Shown here one piece after another: positions 26,780 to 35,961 of a stretch of 64,000 bases of DNA. The DNA is from Bacteroidota bacterium (GTDB lineage Bacteria > Bacteroidota > Bacteroidia > Cytophagales > Cytophagaceae). The notes under the pieces were generated by a model. The model was not told the origin of the DNA. It was given only the letters and a program-made list of their open reading frames with translations, and ran no database searches. A program made the position numbers and the translations under genes. The number at the start of each line of letters is the position of its first letter. The stretch's first letter is position 1. The DNA is taken from positions 62,001 to 126,000 of the forward strand of contig JAEVZS010000009.1 of assembly GCA_023392125.1 (NCBI GenBank). Direction: 5' to 3'.

Positions 26780-29035
26780 TTATTCAGTGGGGTTTAGGAT
26801 TCTCAGTTTAGCAAAGCTAAGAATTAAGGTTTTTTCTCCAAAATGATTAAACTCTATCCGGGCTTTTCGGTCTGTGCCGGAGATATCCATCGACTTTACA
26901 GTACCAAAGCCAAATTTGGGGTGCTCGACTTTCATTCCGACATCCAGTTTGCTTGTGTCACTGGGACGAAATCCTGCAGTTGGCACATGGGCCGTTACTT
27001 TGGTTTTCGCCATTACCGGCGACTGACTTACTTTATTGTACCGGATAGAAGGAGCGCTCCGGACGGGCGGTGTATTTTCCTGCTTCACTGTTTTCTGTGA
27101 TAGTAAAAGATAGCCGGGATCTATATCATTCAGAAAGCGGCTCGGTTCGCACGTTTTTAGTCTGCCAAACCGGTAACGGCTCGTTGCGAAGCTGAGTGTC
27201 AGTTTTTTCTCGGCTCTTGTTATGGCAACATAAAACAGACGACGTTCTTCCTCCAGATCAGCCCGGCTGCTCAGCATCATCTGACTGGGAAAAAGATCTT
27301 CCTCCATGCCGACAAGAAAAACATTTTTAAATTCAAGTCCTTTGGATGAATGTATTGTCATCAGAGTGACCTTGTCATTGTCTTCATCCTTTTCATTGTC
27401 AGCATCAGTCAGAAGAGATATTTCCTGGAGAAAAGCAGCAAGTCCCTTTTCTTGTGTATTCGGATTATCAACAAATTCCTTGATACCGTTGAGAAGCTCC
27501 TGTACGTTTTCATAACGGTTAAGCCCTTCGACTGTTTTATCCTCATACAGTTCCTTAAGCAGGCCTGACTGCTGCGCAATTTCCACAGCAGCCTCATACG
27601 CATCTTTACTCTGAATCGTGAGCTGGAAAGATTTAATCAGCGCATAAAATTCCGAAAGGGTAGGAATGGCTCTTCCTGCCAGAAACTTGTCCGAGTTGGC
27701 CACTGCTTCCCAAAGACTTATTCCCTGTTCATCGGCAAACACGATAATCTTGGCAATCGTTCCGTCGCCGATACCCCGTTTAGGAAGATTTATGATACGT
27801 CTGAAAGATTGCTCTTCGCTGGTGTTTACACAGAAACGGAGATACGCTACGAGATCTTTTATTTCTTTACGCTGGTAAAAAGAGAGACCTCCTACTACTT
27901 TGTATTTTATATTTCTCCTTCTCAGGGCTTCTTCAATCGCTCTTGACTGGGAGTTGGTACGATACAGAATGGCAAAATCCTGATTACGCAGCTTCTGATT
28001 CATCTTCTCTTCGAAAATGGCAGTAGCTACCAGCGTACCCTCTTCATTATCCGAGTTGGCCTTCAGTACTTCAATCAGACTTCCGTTTTCATTGGATGTC
28101 CATACGTTTTTCGGCAGCTGAGCCTTGTTTTTCTGTATGACTGAATTGGCAGCGTTAACAATTGTCTGGGTTGAACGATAGTTCTGTTCCAGCTTGAATA
28201 CCTTGAGCTCAGGATAATCTTTCTCGAAATTTAGGATATTCTGAATATCAGCTCCCCGGAAGGCATAGATACTTTGTGCATCATCACCTACCACGACAAT
28301 ATTCCGGTTACGGGCAGAAAGCCTTCTTGTAATATAATACTGAGACAGGTTCGTATCCTGAAACTCATCGACCATTATATGACGAAATCGGTCCTGGTAT
28401 TTATTCAGAACATCAGCATGCTCCTTAAACAGCCGGTTGGTATTGAACAGCAGATCATCAAAATCCATAGCGCCGGCCTTGAAGCACCGGTCCTGATAGA
28501 TTTTGTATATACGCCCTATTTCAGGACGCAGGCCTGCAGCATCGTCAGACTGAATGACCGGATTGTTCAGGTATTCATTTGCTGATATAAGCCGGTTTTT
28601 GGCGCTCGAAATTCGGCCCAGCACCAGATTGGGCTTATATATTTTTTCGTCAAGATATTGCTCCTTGATGATTTGCTTCAACAGTGATTTTGAATCCTCC
28701 GTATCGTAAATAGTAAAGTTGCTGGTATACCCGATCCGGTCTGCTTCCGCACGTAATATACGGGCAAAAACGGAGTGAAAAGTCCCCATCCAGAGATTAC
28801 GGGCTTCAGAGCCGACAATCTTCTCAATCCGGTTTCGCATTTCCTTTGCCGCTTTATTGGTAAAAGTAAGTGCCATAATATTAAACGGCTCCACACCGTT
28901 GGCAATAAGATGTGCGATGCGGTATGTTAAAACTCTTGTTTTACCGGAGCCGGCGCCTGCTATAATCATTGCAGGTCCGTTGATATGCTCGGCTGCCGCC
29001 CTTTGTGAAGGATTTAATTCGTCAAGATAGTTCAT
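26780..29035 (-). CDS. UvrD/PcrA-type ATP-dependent DNA helicase
   Basis: 751 residues. Superfamily 1A 3'-5' helicase for repair and removal of proteins from DNA. Motifs in order: Q-motif LNPSQRAAAEH, Walker A AGAGSGKT, motif Ia LTFTNKAAKEM, motif II VDEFQDTN, motif III VVGDDAQSIYAFRGA, motif IV QNYRSTQTI, motif V LMTIHSSKGLEFKNVF, motif VI YVAITRAEKKL. The C-terminal ~60 residues form a tudor-like region (VEHPKFGFGTVKSMD), as in PcrA. I chose the ATG at 29033-29035 because a longer frame adds 13 residues not typical of the family and runs into the divergent leader. Confidence 0.93.
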   Translation of the reverse strand: MNYLDELNPSQRAAAEHINGPAMIIAGAGSGKTRVLTYRIAHLIANGVEPFNIMALTFTNKAAKEMRNRIEKIVGSEARNLWMGTFHSVFARILRAEADRIGYTSNFTIYDTEDSKSLLKQIIKEQYLDEKIYKPNLVLGRISSAKNRLISANEYLNNPVIQSDDAAGLRPEIGRIYKIYQDRCFKAGAMDFDDLLFNTNRLFKEHADVLNKYQDRFRHIMVDEFQDTNLSQYYITRRLSARNRNIVVVGDDAQSIYAFRGADIQNILNFEKDYPELKVFKLEQNYRSTQTIVNAANSVIQKNKAQLPKNVWTSNENGSLIEVLKANSDNEEGTLVATAIFEEKMNQKLRNQDFAILYRTNSQSRAIEEALRRRNIKYKVVGGLSFYQRKEIKDLVAYLRFCVNTSEEQSFRRIINLPKRGIGDGTIAKIIVFADEQGISLWEAVANSDKFLAGRAIPTLSEFYALIKSFQLTIQSKDAYEAAVEIAQQSGLLKELYEDKTVEGLNRYENVQELLNGIKEFVDNPNTQEKGLAAFLQEISLLTDADNEKDEDNDKVTLMTIHSSKGLEFKNVFLVGMEEDLFPSQMMLSSRADLEEERRLFYVAITRAEKKLTLSFATSRYRFGRLKTCEPSRFLNDIDPGYLLLSQKTVKQENTPPVRSAPSIRYNKVSQSPVMAKTKVTAHVPTAGFRPSDTSKLDVGMKVEHPKFGFGTVKSMDISGTDRKARIEFNHFGEKTLILSFAKLRILNPTE

Positions 29036-29111
29036 GATTCTCTGGTTCCCCGAACGTGCAATATACAATTTCAAAACAGAAATTGCATGCAGAAATTTGG
29101 CTAAAAGAATA

Positions 29112-29119
29112 TAACTTTG
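29112..29119 (+). promoter_or_regulatory. Bacteroidota-type -7 element before the DUF3109 gene
   Basis: TAACTTTG matches TAnnTTTG and lies 50 bases upstream of the ATG at 29170. A -33 box at proper distance was not found. Confidence 0.35.
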
Positions 29120-29169
29120 AAAATGATAAATTGTGCGGAAGTTTTCCGGGAAAAAATCTTTCTTTAATC

Positions 29170-29739
29170 ATGATTGTAATTGATAAAACAGTAATCAGCG
29201 ATGATATTGCTGATAATTTCTTCGTGTGCGATCTGCAGAAGTGCAAGGGAGCCTGCTGCATTGAAGGTGATCTTGGCGCTCCTCTGGAAGAGTCAGAAAT
29301 GGCTGAGCTCGAAAAAATATATGACAGAGTAGTTCCTTATATGTCAGAAGAAGGGAAAAAAGCCATAGAAGAGCAGGGTTTGTATATTGAGGATTGGGAG
29401 GGAGACTTTTCTACTCCGACAATAAAAGGAAAAGAGTGTGCTTACGCCATCTGGGAAAAAGGATTTCTGAAATGTGCTATTGAGCTGGCATGGAAAGATA
29501 AAAAGATTGATTTTAAGAAACCGATCAGCTGTCATTTATATCCGATTCGTATCACCAGTTATGAGCATTACGATGCGCTGAACTATGACCGCTGGCATAT
29601 CTGCAATGATGCCTGTCACCATGGAAAAGAGCTGGGAGTTCCCTTGTACAGATTTCTCAGGGATCCTTTGATTCGGAAATATGGTGAGCAATGGTATGAA
29701 GAGCTGGTGCATAAGATAGAGCATAAAGACATTGACTGA
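29170..29739 (+). CDS. DUF3109 cysteine-rich protein
   Basis: 189 residues from the ATG at 29170 (MIVIDKTVIS), which fits the usual DUF3109 length better than the longer frame from 29056. It has a conserved cysteine cluster, CDLQKCKGACC, then CAYAIW, CAIE, SCHLYPIR and CNDACHHG. The pattern resembles YkgJ-type cysteine clusters and would fit a bound metal or Fe-S centre, but the function is unknown. It is divergent from the helicase gene and ends at a strong terminator. Confidence 0.82.
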   Translation: MIVIDKTVISDDIADNFFVCDLQKCKGACCIEGDLGAPLEESEMAELEKIYDRVVPYMSEEGKKAIEEQGLYIEDWEGDFSTPTIKGKECAYAIWEKGFLKCAIELAWKDKKIDFKKPISCHLYPIRITSYEHYDALNYDRWHICNDACHHGKELGVPLYRFLRDPLIRKYGEQWYEELVHKIEHKDID

Positions 29740-29752
29740 CACATAGTCAAGT

Positions 29753-29787
29753 AAAAAACCATTCTGATCTGTTCAGAATGGTTTTTT
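29753..29787 (+). terminator. Bidirectional terminator between DUF3109 gene and dps
   Basis: A 15-bp perfect stem (AAAAAACCATTCTGA / TCAGAATGGTTTTTT) with a 5-base loop, 13 bases after the stop codon. Symmetric A and T tracts allow it to act for the convergent dps gene as well. Confidence 0.9.
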
Positions 29788-29803
29788 GAGTTCCGGCTAC
29801 ATA

Positions 29804-30280
29804 CTATTTATTCAGCCAGGCATTAAGCATCCATACTTCTTTCTCATGGTTCTTTATGTACTCGCTTATCAGAGCAATGGTTCCTTCATCTGAAGCTTCA
29901 GATGCTACCGTCAGTATTTCCCGTTCCATGGTAATAAGACTGGTCAGATTGCTCACCGTTGCTTTTACGGTAGCCTGAGAATCAGAAACATCTTTTACTT
30001 CTTTTATAGCGGCAGTTTCCAGAAATGAGCTGAATGCATGTCTGGGTTTTCCGCCAAGAGTAAGAATACGTTCTGCAATTTCGTCAATGCTTACCAGAGC
30101 ATCCGTATACAGTTGCTCAAATTTCGGATGCAGCTGAAAAAAATCGGCTCCCTTGATATTCCAGTGAAATCCTCTGATATTCTGATAATAAATATGAAAA
30201 TTTGCCAAAAGATCATTGAGTTTGTCCGTCAGCGCCAAAGCTTTCTTGTTTTCCAGACCGATTTGATTTGTCGCACTCAT
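29804..30280 (-). CDS. dps: Dps family ferritin-like protein
   Basis: 158 residues. Four-helix ferritin-like protein that oxidises and stores iron using hydrogen peroxide and protects DNA, usually as a dodecamer. The inter-subunit ferroxidase residues are visible in 'GFHWNIKGADFFQLHPKFEQLYTDALVSIDEIAERI' (His, His, Asp, Glu). It lacks a Lys-rich N-terminal tail, so direct DNA binding is uncertain. It is a single gene with no OxyR or Fur-type box that I could identify. Confidence 0.93.
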   Translation of the reverse strand: MSATNQIGLENKKALALTDKLNDLLANFHIYYQNIRGFHWNIKGADFFQLHPKFEQLYTDALVSIDEIAERILTLGGKPRHAFSSFLETAAIKEVKDVSDSQATVKATVSNLTSLITMEREILTVASEASDEGTIALISEYIKNHEKEVWMLNAWLNK

Positions 30281-30359
30281 TGTAGTTCTGTTTGTTAAGT
30301 GAAAAATTAATTTGTTTGCTCAGACTCCTGTTTGGGCAGTCATTTTAGCTGGAATGCAA

Positions 30360-30770
30360 TTATTGATCCACTTTGGTAATTGCCTCAAGCAAATTTTTGA
30401 TTTTTTCTTCGGTCAGCGGTTTGTTCAGAAAATGCCGTATTCCATATTGTCTGCATTGCTCGATATCTTCCGGACGATTGGAATTGGTAAGCATGACAAT
30501 CTGTACTTTTTCTTTATTCAGAAATGTCAATTCATCAAAACTTTCCAGAAAACTGAACCCGTCCATGACAGGCATGTCAATATCCAAAAAAATCAGCTCC
30601 GGACATGTGTTAAAATCAGGATCATAATTGACGATAAACTTCAAAGCCTCTTCACCATTGGAGACAATAAAGATACCATTTGTGATCAGGAATTTTTCCA
30701 ACAGTCTTTTACTCAACAATGCGTTGACAGTATCATCTTCTATTAACATGGTTGAATTAAAACTTTTCAT
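30360..30770 (-). CDS. Stand-alone response regulator receiver protein
   Basis: 136 residues, one CheY-like receiver domain without an output domain. The acidic pair is IEDD (residues 10-13), phosphoacceptor Asp63 in LIFLDIDMP, Thr95 and Lys117 complete the active site. It should accept phosphate from a histidine kinase and act by protein-protein contact. No kinase gene is adjacent, so its partner is unknown. The first seven residues before the beta-1 strand are short, consistent with this start. Confidence 0.92.
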   Translation of the reverse strand: MKSFNSTMLIEDDTVNALLSKRLLEKFLITNGIFIVSNGEEALKFIVNYDPDFNTCPELIFLDIDMPVMDGFSFLESFDELTFLNKEKVQIVMLTNSNRPEDIEQCRQYGIRHFLNKPLTEEKIKNLLEAITKVDQ

Positions 30771-30861
30771 ATGACTCTTTACAAAAAAAATATGCTACCT
30801 GGTTAAAATGTTTAGAACAGGCAAGTTAAGCATCTTTAATAAAAACAATAGGGTTTCGGAA

Positions 30862-30901
30862 ATAAAAAATACCGGAATAACCTTACAAAGTTATTCCGGT
30901 A
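30862..30901 (-). terminator. Terminator of prfB
   Basis: TACCGGAATAAC (30870-30881) pairs perfectly with GTTATTCCGGTA (30890-30901) around an 8-base loop. On the minus strand it is followed by a T-rich tract, a few bases after the prfB stop. Confidence 0.85.
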
Positions 30902-30906
30902 AAAAC

Positions 30907-31984
30907 TCAGGCCTCCATGAGATAAGCTTTGATATAATCATCAATATCTCCATCCAGAACATTTTGCACATCCGTTCGCTCAATACCGGTTCGTAAATCT
31001 TTCACCAGTTTGTACGGGTGCAATACATAGTTGCGGATCTGTGATCCAAAGTCAATTTTCTTCTTGGAGCTTTCGATTTCAGCTCTTGCCTCATTTCTTT
31101 TTTCAATCTCAAGCTGATAAAGCCTTGATTTCAGCATTTTGAGAGCTTTTTCCTTATTCTGAAGCTGAGATCGTTCCTGCTGACACTCGATGATTATTCC
31201 GGAGGGCTTATGACGCAGACGAACGGCGGTTTCCACTTTGTTTACATTTTGACCGCCGGCGCCACCGGACCGGAATGTATCCCAGTCTATATCGGCCGGA
31301 TTGATCTCAATACTTATAGAATCATCTACCACAGGATAGGCGAAAACAGAAGCAAAAGAAGTATGCCGTCTGCCACCGGAATCAAAAGGGGATACCCGTA
31401 CCAGCCGGTGCACTCCGATTTCTGATTTGAGGTAGCCATAGGCAAAATCTCCGTCAATCTCAAGGGTTACTGACTTTATACCTGCCACTTCGCCTGCCTG
31501 ATAGTTAAGTTCACGTACGGTAAATTTATGTGCTTCTCCCCACATGATATACATACGCATCAGCATTGAGGCCCAGTCATTACTTTCTGTTCCTCCGGCG
31601 CCCGGATTGATTTCAATTATTGCGCTAAGCTGATCTTCTTCATTACTTAGCATTTTCTTGAATTCCAGCTCTTCTACTTTTTTTTCAACCTTCCGGAATT
31701 CACTCTCAATTTCCGCCTCACTGACGTCTCCTCCTTCATAAAACTCAAAAAGTGTTTCCAGATCATTCATCAGACCTTCTGCTACCTCATAGCTGTCTGT
31801 CCAGATCTTTTGGTTTTTTATGTCTTTCAGGATCTTCTCTGCTTCTTTCGGATCGTCCCAGAAATCAGGAGTGGTGGTCTGAGTTTCTTTTTCTACAATT
31901 GTTTTTTTCTTGTTATCATAGTCAAAGATACCTCCTCAAAGCCGTTACACGGACTTTCAAATCTTTTATCTGATCAATATTCAT
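30907..31984 (-). CDS. prfB: Peptide chain release factor 2, with programmed +1 frameshift
   Basis: Release factor 2, which ends translation at UGA and UAA. Translation starts at the ATG 31982-31984 (MNIDQIKDLKVRVTALRRYL), meets an in-frame UGA at 31922-31924 after 20 codons, and must slip +1 to continue as DYDNKKKTIVEKE..., giving 358 residues, the usual RF2 size. The slip site is AGGAGG-TAT-CTT-TGA-C, with an internal Shine-Dalgarno (31931-31936) three bases before the CTT, the same layout as in E. coli. The body has the SPF recognition motif (VSPFDSGGRRHTSF) and the catalytic GGQ (GGAGGQNVNKVET). A low RF2 level raises the shift, so the gene regulates itself. Confidence 0.96.
31921..31936 (-). 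promoter_or_regulatory. prfB frameshift signal
   Basis: On the minus strand: AGGAGG, spacer TAT, slippery CTT and stop TGA followed by C. The ribosome pauses at UGA when RF2 is scarce, the AGGAGG pairs with the 16S tail, and tRNA-Leu moves from CUU to UUU. Confidence 0.95.
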
Positions 31985-31998
31985 ACTTTTTATGTGGT

Positions 31999-32550
31999 TT
32001 AATTTTTGGCAGGAAGCCATGTCACTTCCTCAATCTGATTTTCCTGAGCGATTTTTCTGCACCATACAAACAGATAATCTGACAGGCGGTTCAGATACAT
32101 GATAATCAGCGCGTGCTGCGGACCCGCCGGAGCAAGACCGACAACTGCTCTTTCTGCTCTGCGGCAAACTGTTCTCGCTATATGTCCGTATGCAATAACT
32201 TGATTTCCCGCCGGTAATATAAATGCGGTAAGCGGTGCCAGAAATTTTGTCATTTCATCTATTTCATTTTCAAGCCTGATTACTTCCTGTTGGGTGAATA
32301 CGGGAAGTTTTAAACCAGGCTTGTCCGCATCAGCTGCAAGTAGCGCTCCGATTACAAACAGGTTGTTCTGAATTGCGGACAGGACAGCCTTACGTTCTTC
32401 TGCAGCTTCAAATGCTGAAAGGAGACCAATGTACGCGTTTAGCTCGTCTACATGGCCAAACGAATCGATACGGGCATCATTTTTATCTACTCTTTTACCT
32501 CCCCACAGGCTTGTTTTTCCCTCGTCTCCGGTCTTTGTGTATATTTTCAT
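31999..32550 (-). CDS. Cob(I)alamin adenosyltransferase, PduO type
   Basis: 183 residues. Transfers the adenosyl group of ATP to cob(I)alamin to make coenzyme B12. The N-terminal motif 'MKIYTKTGDEGKTSLWGGKRVDKNDARIDSFGHVDELNAYIG' holds the ATP site, and the C-terminal part has 'HIARTVCRRAERAVVGL' and YLNRLSDYLFVWCR, as in the PduO family. No cobalamin synthesis genes are nearby, so it may serve salvage for a B12-dependent mutase encoded elsewhere. It sits 23 bases downstream of the TPR membrane gene. Confidence 0.94.
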   Translation of the reverse strand: MKIYTKTGDEGKTSLWGGKRVDKNDARIDSFGHVDELNAYIGLLSAFEAAEERKAVLSAIQNNLFVIGALLAADADKPGLKLPVFTQQEVIRLENEIDEMTKFLAPLTAFILPAGNQVIAYGHIARTVCRRAERAVVGLAPAGPQHALIIMYLNRLSDYLFVWCRKIAQENQIEEVTWLPAKN

Positions 32551-32573
32551 TTAAATTGCCTTTTTCCCTTTAC

Positions 32574-35558
32574 TTATTTCAATGTTGCTGCAAAGGCATT
32601 ATAGTCGCCGGCTGGTAAGAGTTTTCGCAGCTCGTCCAGAGCATCATGAGCGAATGCATCGAGATTCAGCCGGGTTGCCATTTGAATGTATGCCTTCAGC
32701 AGAGGAACATTTGCAGGATTCAGTTCCAGACCTGTAACAAGAACATCGTATGCTTTTTCGCTGTCTCCGTTTTGTGCATAAAAATCCGAAGCATAAATAT
32801 TGGACGCAGCATTAAACGGATTAAGAATCAGCCCCCGGTCATACAGTTTCTCAGCTTTTCCTGCATCACCAAGCTGAGACAGGGCTCTTGCTTCAAACAG
32901 GATCGCATTGTCTCTGGCATAGTCATTCAGCTTTAGCTCTCTGGAAGCGATAGCCAGTTCCTGCCATTTATTTTCCTCTGCCAGTAACCGCATATACTGC
33001 AGATTAAATTCAGCAACATAATAGCTATTGTCTCCGGTTGGCGTTGTCTGCATCGATGCGATGCGTCTGGCTTTCGTTGTTTCTCCCAGGTCCAGATAGT
33101 CTCTGAGCAATTCTGCAGCTGCCAGTGTTCTTATATTTTCGTCCCTGATTTCTTCAAAAACCTGAAAACGCCCATTTTCATTTAATCTGTAAAGGTTAAA
33201 ATGAAGATACTGGTACTTAAGTGCATCATCCCAGTTCTTAATAACATGAATCTCTTTGGTACTGAGAATACGAAGAAGATTATCGGCAACAATCCGTATA
33301 TCATCGAGTTCGGATGATTGCAGCTTTGCAAGCCATTCTGAACCTGTCTGATAATCTCCTGTTTCGATCAGTGATATGGCATAATAGAGCATGGCTTCCT
33401 GATCTGCCCCCTGATGCGCTTCTTTTAAGAACTCTACTGCATTGTGATAAGAGCGCTGCCGGAATAGAAGCATGCCTGCAAGCTTGTTGTAATAAGGCGC
33501 AGTTTCCGAATTGGAGGAGCGTAGAATATCCAGCTGGCGTATGGCATCAAATTTACTCCCGGTATACCACTTATGCAGTGCAACAACTGTTTCCAGATGT
33601 TTTTTATAACCATGATTTTCTGCAACATTTGACAGTTTTTCCAGATGGGAAAACACAGTATCATCCGGAATATGTATTTTAGCAAGGCCATAATTATACC
33701 AGAAAGCGAAATCAGCCCCGCTGAGCACTGAATCCTTGAGCGGATGCTCCGGCACCTGCTTTTCTGTATGATTGTGGTTTAAAAGACCGCTTAACAGCTG
33801 ATTGCTCAGAAATCCGCTTCCGGATACATTTGTGATACTATGGCTGAGACTGTCTGCCTCACGGATAAGTTTCCTGTCAATGAGCAGTGCAAGTATATTG
33901 GCCGAAGCAATTGATTTAAGATTATCCTCTTTTGCCGCACGGTTTAAATAGATAAAGGCTGAATCAACCGATCCTGCTTTTTCAGAAAGCAATCCCAGAT
34001 TGTTGGCTATATGAGGGTTGTCGGGAAATTCGTTTATCCCGTCCTGAAGCATAAACAGGGATGGAAAAAACATATTGGCATCCCTGTATATATTAGAAAG
34101 CTGGATATACGCATAGGGACTCGGATTTCTGGTAAGCGCCTGAGTAAATCGTTCCTGTGCAGTTTTTTGGTCATCCTTTGCGAGAGCCAGTGCTCCAAGT
34201 GAGTAATTGCTACGGTGATTCTGAAAAGCATACAGATAGCCGTTTTTGTAGTACTCTGCTGCGATTGCATCATTCTGGGTATAGGAGTACACATCACCGC
34301 ACAAATTATAATATCCGGCCATACCAAGGAAATACGGGAACCGGTTGGCCTGCAGAAAAAGGGCCAGAATAATTACCGCACTAATTCCCTGCATGATAAA
34401 ATAGGGAGATCGTCGGGGTTGATAGACAACCTTATAGATCTGAACATTTTTACTGAAAAGATCGCCAAAATTGATCAGAATATAAAAGAAGTAAATCAGT
34501 CCGAAAGCGCTGTAGGTATATATGATCACATACTCAAACATCTCAACCAGCGGGTCATTGGCCGTGACAAAAGCCAGGCCTATTATGGCATTGCTTATCA
34601 GCATGCTGCCTATATAATAAAAGGCGCCGCCGGAAGAAAATGACATGGCTGTACCCTGTAGTTTTCTTCTGAACAACCATAAGCCGGCAACGGAACTACA
34701 CAGATAAATGATAAAAGGGCTGATATAAAGCATGCCTTCGCCCAGATACCCCAGCCTGTCTGCCAGCGCCATAAACAGGTTGATCAGATACAGTACGGAT
34801 ACAAAAACGAAATTTAGTAATCTGCCGGAAGGATTAGTACTTTTGCCATTCGTGACCAGATAAAGAAACAATTGGATAAGATCATATCCGGTAACAGCCA
34901 TAAACAGGATGGCAATGATAACAGGTACAAGTATGCTGAAATTAGCTATGTGAAAATATGGATAGGCAATCGTTGAAGTAAAGGCAGGAACAATTCCCAG
35001 CAAGATCGTAACGCCAAGAAATGCCAGAAAGCGTTTAAAATAACCGAAGGTTTTGTTAATGGCTTGGAAATAATATCCCAACAGGAGATATGGAAATATG
35101 GCCAGGATAAGAAACCCACGGTTTGCCTGTCCGAAAATACCTAAAAGTTCTGTTTGTAAGGTAACAAGAAAAACAATAAAGAGAGCTATGCCAAAGGCAA
35201 ACTGGAAAAAGTCCAGAAATGTAATGCTGGCAAGTATAAACAGAAAACCAATAACAACCAGAAAAAGATACAGGTAGCTGCTGATCGGATGGATGTCGGG
35301 AGGAGATACCGAAAAGGCTTCCCGAACCAGGAAGCTGTTGACATCGATTGTATAATGAATAAGATGCTGGGCAAAATTGTCAATTGGAGTATAAACCGCA
35401 TTAAATTCAGGAATGGTTGTCCATGAAAGAATGGCCTGGTTGCCCAGAATCCAGCCGCTTACCAGAAAAACAATAGAGCAGAGTGCCAGAAATAATAGAA
35501 AAAACAAAATAGCCTGCCGGTTTTTATTCCAGCTTTTCCAAAAAAACAAATCTTCCAT
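32574..35558 (-). CDS. Large polytopic membrane protein with C-terminal TPR region
   Basis: 994 residues, family not recognised. The first ~420 residues hold about 11 hydrophobic segments separated by short loops. After the last one ('SPYFIMQGISAVIILALFLQANRFP') a soluble region to the end shows tetratricopeptide-like repeats, for example YFKNGYLYAFQNHRSNYSLGA-type helices, AQERFTQALTRNPSPYAYIQLS, 'DNPHIANNLGLLSEKAGSVDSAFIYLNRA' and 'LSQLGDAGKAEKLYDRGLILNPFNAA'. It probably anchors a protein-interaction scaffold to the inner membrane, with the TPR part perhaps in the periplasm. It is followed closely by the cobalamin adenosyltransferase gene, which gives no clue to its role. Confidence 0.72.
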   Translation of the reverse strand: MEDLFFWKSWNKNRQAILFFLLFLALCSIVFLVSGWILGNQAILSWTTIPEFNAVYTPIDNFAQHLIHYTIDVNSFLVREAFSVSPPDIHPISSYLYLFLVVIGFLFILASITFLDFFQFAFGIALFIVFLVTLQTELLGIFGQANRGFLILAIFPYLLLGYYFQAINKTFGYFKRFLAFLGVTILLGIVPAFTSTIAYPYFHIANFSILVPVIIAILFMAVTGYDLIQLFLYLVTNGKSTNPSGRLLNFVFVSVLYLINLFMALADRLGYLGEGMLYISPFIIYLCSSVAGLWLFRRKLQGTAMSFSSGGAFYYIGSMLISNAIIGLAFVTANDPLVEMFEYVIIYTYSAFGLIYFFYILINFGDLFSKNVQIYKVVYQPRRSPYFIMQGISAVIILALFLQANRFPYFLGMAGYYNLCGDVYSYTQNDAIAAEYYKNGYLYAFQNHRSNYSLGALALAKDDQKTAQERFTQALTRNPSPYAYIQLSNIYRDANMFFPSLFMLQDGINEFPDNPHIANNLGLLSEKAGSVDSAFIYLNRAAKEDNLKSIASANILALLIDRKLIREADSLSHSITNVSGSGFLSNQLLSGLLNHNHTEKQVPEHPLKDSVLSGADFAFWYNYGLAKIHIPDDTVFSHLEKLSNVAENHGYKKHLETVVALHKWYTGSKFDAIRQLDILRSSNSETAPYYNKLAGMLLFRQRSYHNAVEFLKEAHQGADQEAMLYYAISLIETGDYQTGSEWLAKLQSSELDDIRIVADNLLRILSTKEIHVIKNWDDALKYQYLHFNLYRLNENGRFQVFEEIRDENIRTLAAAELLRDYLDLGETTKARRIASMQTTPTGDNSYYVAEFNLQYMRLLAEENKWQELAIASRELKLNDYARDNAILFEARALSQLGDAGKAEKLYDRGLILNPFNAASNIYASDFYAQNGDSEKAYDVLVTGLELNPANVPLLKAYIQMATRLNLDAFAHDALDELRKLLPAGDYNAFAATLK

Positions 35559-35668
35559 ATGTTACGTTGCCACAAACAGTGCAAAGTAAAGAAGAAATGT
35601 CTAATTGAAAAAACGATGAACAGGCTGTTTAGCCCAATGCAGTCTTTATATAACGGATAATTGCAGGA

Positions 35669-35956
35669 TTAACCAAGAAATTTGGGCACTCTGAAATAAT
35701 CAGAATCTTTTTTGGGTGCATTTTTCAGAGCCTCTTCATGAGACAGCGCATTCACCGAAATATCTTCTCTGAGTACATTTACCTCTTCTGACATATGAAT
35801 TAACGGTTCCACATGCTCTGTATTTACTTCATTTAGTTTATCCATCCAGTTCAGAATCTTATTGAAGTCCTTATGCATATTTTTCTCCGCCTCCTCATTC
35901 AGCTCAAGCCTGGCCAGATGCGCAATTTTTTTTATAACCTCTTTATCAATATTCAT
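35669..35956 (-). CDS. gatC: Asp-tRNA(Asn)/Glu-tRNA(Gln) amidotransferase subunit C
   Basis: 95 residues, full length. Small subunit that stabilises GatA-GatB in the transamidation of mischarged tRNAs. Typical features are IDKEVIKKIAHLARLELNEEE-like start, 'NKILNWMDKLNEVNTEHVEPL' in the middle and the end DSDYFRVPKFLG. GatA and GatB are not in this window. It begins five bases after the plsC stop, so the two are an operon. Confidence 0.94.
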   Translation of the reverse strand: MNIDKEVIKKIAHLARLELNEEAEKNMHKDFNKILNWMDKLNEVNTEHVEPLIHMSEEVNVLREDISVNALSHEEALKNAPKKDSDYFRVPKFLG

Positions 35957-35961
35957 ATCTG

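Noticed and set aside
29036..29074. Longer start of the helicase gene
   Set aside because: It adds 13 residues not seen in the family and runs into the divergent leader; MNYLDELNPSQ is the usual start.
30360..30770. Receiver protein as the cognate partner of the PAS sensor at 50996
   Set aside because: They are 20 kb apart and the sensor has no kinase domain to phosphorylate a receiver.
31770..31984. prfB as a pseudogene or with an internal start at 31770
   Set aside because: The in-frame UGA sits in a perfect programmed-frameshift context, and the +1 frame continues with normal RF2 sequence.
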